NCBI GenBank assembly: GCA_933822405.4
Contig: CAKOGP040001725.1
Coordinates: 124,001-188,000 of the forward strand
Length of the DNA: 64,000 nucleotides
From: Cylindrotheca closterium
Lineage: Eukaryota > Bacillariophyta > Bacillariophyceae > Bacillariales > Bacillariaceae
Direction of reading: 5' to 3'
The position numbers and the translations under genes are program-made. Of the stretch, positions 59,197 through 64,000 are shown piece by piece. How positions within the stretch are numbered: position 1 is the first letter of the stretch; every line of letters starts with the position of its first letter. The notes below the pieces were generated by a model, which did not search any database, was not told where the DNA came from, and worked only from the letters and a program-made list of their open reading frames with translations.

Positions 59197-59622
59197 CAAC
59201 ATGTATAATGGGTATAACATGCAGTTTCTAGGTCTCCTAATACCTTTCTTCCTTTATTCCAAATGTATTGGCGAACTTTGAGTTATTGCTGCTTGCATTG
59301 AGTGTATATCATTTAAAAAGGAAAAATCGTTATTTGTAGCCGTCGAGGATTTCTGAATGTGAATGTCGTCAGGTGATCGACTGATATATTCCTCAGAGGA
59401 TTGATTCATTCGCATATCGGAGACAATCCTTTTACAAATGGGCCTTTCAAAAACGAAAGAACTGTTACTCCACGCAGCCGCGGTACCAGATCTCGTCCGT
59501 CGCCAATGAAGTTGCCAATGAAGGCGGATGTTTCGTCAAGCTTAATTCTCTGCATAGTCTCTAGTCGACCATTCAGTTCAGTTTGATCTTCGCAGTAGAT
59601 TCCCGGTCCTCTAAGGCAGATT
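59197..59622. other. Convergent spacer
   Basis: A short region between the LOG-type and TMEM144-like genes. A minus-strand frame (59406-59660) overlaps the end of the transporter and has no supported identity. Confidence 0.4.
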
Positions 59623-61278
59623 TCAGTTATTGTTTCCTGCAGCCAAGGCAGCCTCTGCAACTTGAAAATTTGGCAAATCCCCGACCGGAGTGTCCATTAT
59701 TGCAGAAGAGTCAAGTGGTGGAGAGGTAATAATCATCCCTTCGGTAGGCGGGACTGTCACTTCCAATGAGGCTATGTCCAGTGGCAAAGCTGCTGCGGCT
59801 GACATTGCTGCGTCCTGAGTGGCCATGAGCCGTTGATAGGTGAGTCCCAAGATACCAGAAATACAGATGGATGCCGACAAGAACCAGAACTTGATGGAGC
59901 GCTTGTTCTGGATCTCCTTGTAATAAAAGATACCCCATAAACCACTGATAAGAATCTTCAACTGGACCAAGGAATTACCGACGCCTTGGCCCAAGGCACC
60001 CGTCGCCAAGATGGAACAAATCATACCAATGCTCAACAGAAATCCAGCCAGTAGTCCACGCTTCCACAGTTTGGCCCAATAAAAGGATGGCATGAGTTCG
60101 ACGCTCGATTTCCAAATCGATGTTCGCGGCACCTCTTTTTCAGGTGCTTGCGAATGATATTGTTGTCGTTGTTGTTGATACGTCCAAGCAAAATAGAGGG
60201 ACCACAAGACAATATTGGCAATGAAGGATCCCAAACCAAAACTTGGAATGTAGGTCAACCCCTGAAAGCCTTCTTTCTTGGCATAATGCAGGGGCACCAA
60301 CGCACATCCGCCCAAAATTCCGTTCGTGGCCGCCATGAGAATACCGGCTTGTCGTGGAGTCAAGGAAGCAAAGGCCGTTGAGATCAAGGCCATGAACCGG
60401 TACCAAATGGCAATGAGATTCAAATTGGCATGCTTTTTGTGACGATCAACATCCCCATATATAACCGCATTCATCTTTTGGAAGAGACCCATCGCCAGTG
60501 ATGTATCTTCTGATTCTTCTTCTCCAATGGCATTGCTACTGGACCCATTGGCATAGTTCACGTTACTGCTGTTCGAAGGACCCCGATTGGCCAATCGCCG
60601 TGTCGAACCACCAATGTTGGTGGCAGAGGTACCGTCGGACTTGTTTCTCATTTCTACATCGCCCCAATTGGATGACGACGATGATGAAGCAGGACGAACA
60701 CCGTCTTCCATTTCGAGGCTGTTCGTACTGTTGAAGAGGGGCTCCTCCTCGCTGCCATTGTCTTCCGGCCTCGATTTCTTGGAAGTTTCGTCTTTGATAT
60801 CACCAGAAGGCTTGGCCGAATATTTGCTCATTCCTACCAACCCTACAAGCAACAAGCCAAAGGCCATGCAGGATTCCAAAAAGGAATGGACGGGTTCTCT
60901 GAAAATGAGAATCCCCCAAGTAAAATTGACGCAGACCATCAGACTGGCCCAAGTTCCCACAGCAATGGCCATTCCTGCTTTCCGGATTCCATAAATTCCA
61001 CAAGCACCACCCGTTACCCATAAAAATCCCGAGAGTATTCCAAAGGGAGTGAACCGAAGCCTATTGTTTGCGTCATATTCTTTGCCTTGTTCCAACCAAA
61101 CAGTGACGAGTGGAATCACCACACAACTCATAAAGGCCAGGACGGCCGTTTTGTAGGATTGCAAGATGAGTGGATGGACGTCAACATCTTTGGTAGCCTT
61201 GACGGGAACACCATACGATCCATGCGCCAAGGCACCCACAAAGGCACAGATGTAACCAGCATTGTCCGACATGTTCAT
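59623..61278 (-). CDS. TMEM144: TMEM144/DMT-like membrane transporter
   Basis: A single exon of 551 aa with about ten hydrophobic helices, in two halves separated by a 130-residue Ser/Asn/Glu-rich loop (about 160-290). The first half begins AGYICAFVGALAHGSYGVPVKA and contains GFLWVTGGACGIYGIRKAGMAI. The second contains AATNGILGGCALVPLHYA and LATGALGQGVGNSLVQLKILISGLWGIF. This two-times-five-helix pattern and the GxG...GxP motifs match TMEM144-type carbohydrate transporters of the drug/metabolite superfamily. The substrate is unknown. A long Pro/Ala C-terminal tail follows. The first ATG is used; MNMSDN. Confidence 0.8.
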   Translation of the reverse strand: MNMSDNAGYICAFVGALAHGSYGVPVKATKDVDVHPLILQSYKTAVLAFMSCVVIPLVTVWLEQGKEYDANNRLRFTPFGILSGFLWVTGGACGIYGIRKAGMAIAVGTWASLMVCVNFTWGILIFREPVHSFLESCMAFGLLLVGLVGMSKYSAKPSGDIKDETSKKSRPEDNGSEEEPLFNSTNSLEMEDGVRPASSSSSSNWGDVEMRNKSDGTSATNIGGSTRRLANRGPSNSSNVNYANGSSSNAIGEEESEDTSLAMGLFQKMNAVIYGDVDRHKKHANLNLIAIWYRFMALISTAFASLTPRQAGILMAATNGILGGCALVPLHYAKKEGFQGLTYIPSFGLGSFIANIVLWSLYFAWTYQQQRQQYHSQAPEKEVPRTSIWKSSVELMPSFYWAKLWKRGLLAGFLLSIGMICSILATGALGQGVGNSLVQLKILISGLWGIFYYKEIQNKRSIKFWFLSASICISGILGLTYQRLMATQDAAMSAAAALPLDIASLEVTVPPTEGMIITSPPLDSSAIMDTPVGDLPNFQVAEAALAAGNNN

Positions 61279-61838
61279 CTTTTGGTAGGGGTTTGTTATA
61301 TTGCAATATGTATGATTATATTTATACAGTCTTCTTGTCTTCTTGTATGCTTTGCTCTCCTGAATGACAAGCTGAAGCTATGCGTTGGTAACGTTGGTGG
61401 TTGGCGATGATACGCAATAAAGTTGAAGGTATATATTCAATATTGTTGATTTTGTATTATAATATTCTCAGGTGACTATAATAAAATAAATGACAGTTGC
61501 GTGCACAGCAGATGATGATAGTATATGCGATGAAATGGAAGAAATACAGTAGTGAGTCTGACGATGACTGACGTACGGCGTCCCGGTCGAGGACCAGACT
61601 GACTCACTCTAGCTAGTCGAAGCATTCGAAGTTTTAAGGATCCAATTTGGAATCAAACCGGTCGACTCACTCGATCTTTCTGCGTGACTTGACAAGAGAG
61701 GCTGAAGAACAAAGAGGAATGCGATGAATAGACCCGTGCAACCGGCACTCAATTGAGACATATTGCCGTTATTATACGCACCGCATCGCCGGTATTTGAT
61801 CATATCGTACCGTATACACTAACTAAAGTATTATTATC
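61279..61838. promoter_or_regulatory. Divergent spacer between transporter and LRR gene
   Basis: About 560 bp containing the likely promoters of both neighbours. It has a TCGTACCGTATAC patch at 61806-61818, close to the LRR start. A small minus-strand frame in it is listed separately. Confidence 0.45.
61609..61761 (-). CDS. Possible small secreted peptide (very uncertain)
   Basis: From the ATG at 61761 this frame encodes about 50 residues that begin with a textbook-like signal peptide (LFIAFLFVLQPLLSSHA) followed by a short Ser-rich segment. It lies within the divergent spacer. An upstream in-frame ATG (61803) would weaken the signal peptide. It could equally be chance; no homologue is known to me. 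Confidence 0.2.
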   Translation of the reverse strand: MSQLSAGCTGLFIAFLFVLQPLLSSHAERSSESTGLIPNWILKTSNASTS

Positions 61839-63912
61839 ATGACGGATGATCGAAGCCTGAACATTTCGAACCAAGAGGATAGTATTGCTGGAGAAGACTC
61901 ATCGTCATCACGACATCATGCTGGCAAGCATGCACCACCAGAAAGTACCATCCAACAAGCAGATTCGCAAAGACACCACCAGGCAGGAGAATCGACTGCA
62001 TCTGCTGATCAAGAGAATAAGCCTGCTGTTCAATCATCAATGGAATCCGACAAGGATATCAAGGCCCGGGAGAAGAATTTGAAGCTTGCCGAAGCTGTCG
62101 CTCCACCTCCTCCTTCCATAAGCAATTCTTCCCTGACAACGACATCGAGCAGCAATAATACTCGTGAACTGAAATCATCATCTATCCAATCCAGTGATGG
62201 TCGACTTTCCAATATTCATTCTGATGCCAAGAGCAAACGAAATAAGGCCGCAGTTGTTGTTGGTGGTGGTGGAAAAATAACCTCGTCGTCCAGAAACACT
62301 ACTCAGTCATCCCAAGAAGACCGATCTCCCTTGCGATATTCCACCGATCATCATGCTGCCAAACATGCCAAGGCTCGACAAAGCCAACAGCAACAACAAC
62401 AACCTAGTACTTCTGGACCGGGTGCCATTCGAGTGGCGACCGCTACCAATTCGTCACTGGACACGACCGACTACGACTACGACGATGTAGACGAAGAAGC
62501 GAAACATAATGATATCGAGGCCATTGCTCTTACGGCTGAGGCGGTCGATGATGATGAGGAGGAGGAGAATCGCATTCGCCAGTTGCGAGAAAGTAACGAG
62601 GCCTTGCGGAAACAAGTCGAATTGGCATTGCAAGGCGAACAAAGGGCCTTGGAAGAAATGCAAACCATGGCACAAGCACCGCCTGCCAGTGTTTCTCCAA
62701 TGGTCATCATGGGGGATCATGTCGCTGCCACTGCGGTAATAGCGGAAGGCCCACCACCACCACCACCCGAATCATCGTCTCGGTTTCCGTCCACGACAGC
62801 TGACCAGTCGCAAAAGTGCTGTTGGAATATCTGCAAAGGAACCGTATTCATGACAGGGTGTTGTTGCATCTTTTGCCTTGTACTTGCGGTGGTGGTAATA
62901 TTCGCGGCTGGTCTGGACGAGCTTATTGCCGATTCTATGAATGGTGCTGGAGATGGAATTGAGGTAGCGACTAGGCGAAGCAACCTGAAAGTACTTTTGC
63001 AGCCGATGGAACCCTTACATGAAGAAGCCTTTAATTGGTTGGTAGAAACTGACCAATGGCAACCTCCCGATCAAATCAACAATGCGACAGAGGCACCATC
63101 CGATCAGGGCGGTACCATTGATGATATTGGTACCTTCGTAGGTCGTATCACTAATGCCAGCAAGGGGTCTACTGTCGGTACAGGTGAGAGGAAATGGATG
63201 TTGGTCGAACGGTATTACCTTGCTGTACTCTACTTTTCGACCAACGGAGATAACTGGATACAAAACTTTGGATGGCTATCCGAGACTAGTTCGCACTGTG
63301 CAGAAGGGGCCAAAAAGTGGTTTGGAATCGAATGCGAGAATGATTCTGTCGTTTCGATCGAATTAGGTATGTGGCCTGATGTGATAGACGTTTGGATGGA
63401 GAACTGCGGTGATGATCCGTATTCTCCTACTAATATGACAAATGCCAACTTATTGCCCATTTTATGACACAGAGGCAAACAATCTTGATGGTAGTTTTCC
63501 ACGAGGAATTCGGGTATTATCGAATTTACGCTCCATTTGGATAACGGGCGATGGATCTGATAGCAAGCTGATTGGTACCGTACCAACTATGCCTCAAAAT
63601 CTCACGCAGCTTTGGCTGTGGAATATGAGACTGACTGGAAGTTTGCCAGATCAATTATATGAGCTCTCTGGATTGACGAGTCTTCGATTGTGTACGTTTG
63701 CATTGTCATTTTTCTCAAAGCTCTATTTCACACACACTCACACACGCATATCGCATATCGCATGCACCACTGCCGCACAGACGAAAATGAACTTAGCGGT
63801 GCTATCCCTAACAAGATCTTTCAGTTGTCTGATCTACGGACCCTGGAGTTAGTTGGGAACCAATTTACTGGGGCTGTTCCTGTGCTTCCAAATGTCACGT
63901 CGTGTGATCTTT
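61839..63912 (+). CDS. LRR receptor-like protein, partial (runs off window)
   Basis: Exons 61839-63366, 63473-63691 and 63781-63912, then a fourth exon must follow the window. The last intron (63913-64000) ends with CAAACAG exactly at base 64000. All three introns are phase 1, as in the other LRR genes. The N-terminal region (1-335) is Ser/His/Gln-rich with a coiled coil (NRIRQLRESNEALRKQVELA). TM at about 337-362 is CCCIFCLVLAVVVIFAAGL. An LRR cap (EEAFNWLVETDQWQ ... RYYLAVLYFSTNGDNW ... KWFGIEC) and LRRs follow (NLDGSFPRGI, RLTGSLPDQL, ELSGAIPNKI, QFTGAVPVLP). It is 3' incomplete. A surface sensor is inferred. Confidence 0.85.
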
Positions 63913-64000
63913 GTAAGTTGTGATCTTTCGATTTTCGTCGTCGCCATTCTGATTGCCTGTTCTGCTTGACTAACAACTATTTGGTGTATCTGTCAAACAG

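Noticed and set aside
59406..59660. 84-residue minus-strand frame in the LOG/transporter spacer
   Set aside because: It overlaps the end of the transporter gene in another frame and has no recognisable features.

Overview
This window looks like nuclear DNA of a diatom, probably a pennate. The genes are intron-poor, with short GT-AG introns of about 70-190 bp. Several families are typical of diatom genomes: CRAL-TRIO proteins ending in a DUF6824 domain, membrane-anchored LRR receptor-like proteins with a cytosolic disordered N-terminus, DUF285/BspA-repeat surface proteins, and divergent 7TM receptors. No virus, plasmid, CRISPR or rRNA signal is visible, and I could not recognise a tRNA. Genus and species cannot be fixed from the sequence alone.

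Layout. 0.5-2.7 kb: an LRR receptor-like gene. 2.8-9.4 kb: three CRAL-TRIO/DUF6824 genes in alternating orientation (-,+,-). 12.0-13.5 kb: an amino-acid-transporter-like membrane protein. 13.9-15.5 kb: a fourth, diverged CRAL-TRIO/DUF6824 gene, followed by an acidic hypothetical gene. 17.2-27.9 kb: a tandem array of three intact, three-exon 7TM receptor genes, plus the relic of a fourth copy. The body of that fourth copy has been lost and a decayed reverse-transcriptase element (about 21.9-24.34 kb, minus strand) lies in its place. 29.2-34.9 kb: small low-complexity, single-TM and TPR-like genes. 35.4-43.1 kb: one uninterrupted ORF of 2562 codons, with SR/KS-rich, acidic and repeat-rich sections and a cysteine-bearing C-terminus. 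43.6-46.6 kb: a second LRR receptor-like gene. 47.1-50.5 kb: a three-exon AAA/STAND-type ATPase with a TPR-like tail. 51.0-53.4 kb: a DNAJC9-type J-protein and an F-box-like gene. 53.9-57.7 kb: a DUF285-repeat surface protein. 58.2-61.3 kb: a LOG-type phosphoribohydrolase with a C-terminal hydrophobic tail and a TMEM144-like transporter. 61.8-64.0 kb: a third LRR receptor-like gene that runs off the window, the last base being the end of an intron.

How the genes relate. Much of the window encodes candidate sensing or surface proteins: three LRR receptor-like proteins, one DUF285 protein and the 7TM array. No operon-like logic is expected in this organism, and the clustering is mainly by local duplication. 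The strongest candidates for something undescribed are three. First, a cysteine-bearing ectodomain is shared by the LRR protein at 43.6-46.6 kb and the DUF285 protein at 54-57.7 kb. Second, the CRAL-TRIO/DUF6824 family has four local members. Third, the 7TM array shows patchwork homogenisation and an RT-associated lost copy. Across the window the intergenic spacers also repeatedly carry GTAC/CCGGTAC-rich palindromic patches.
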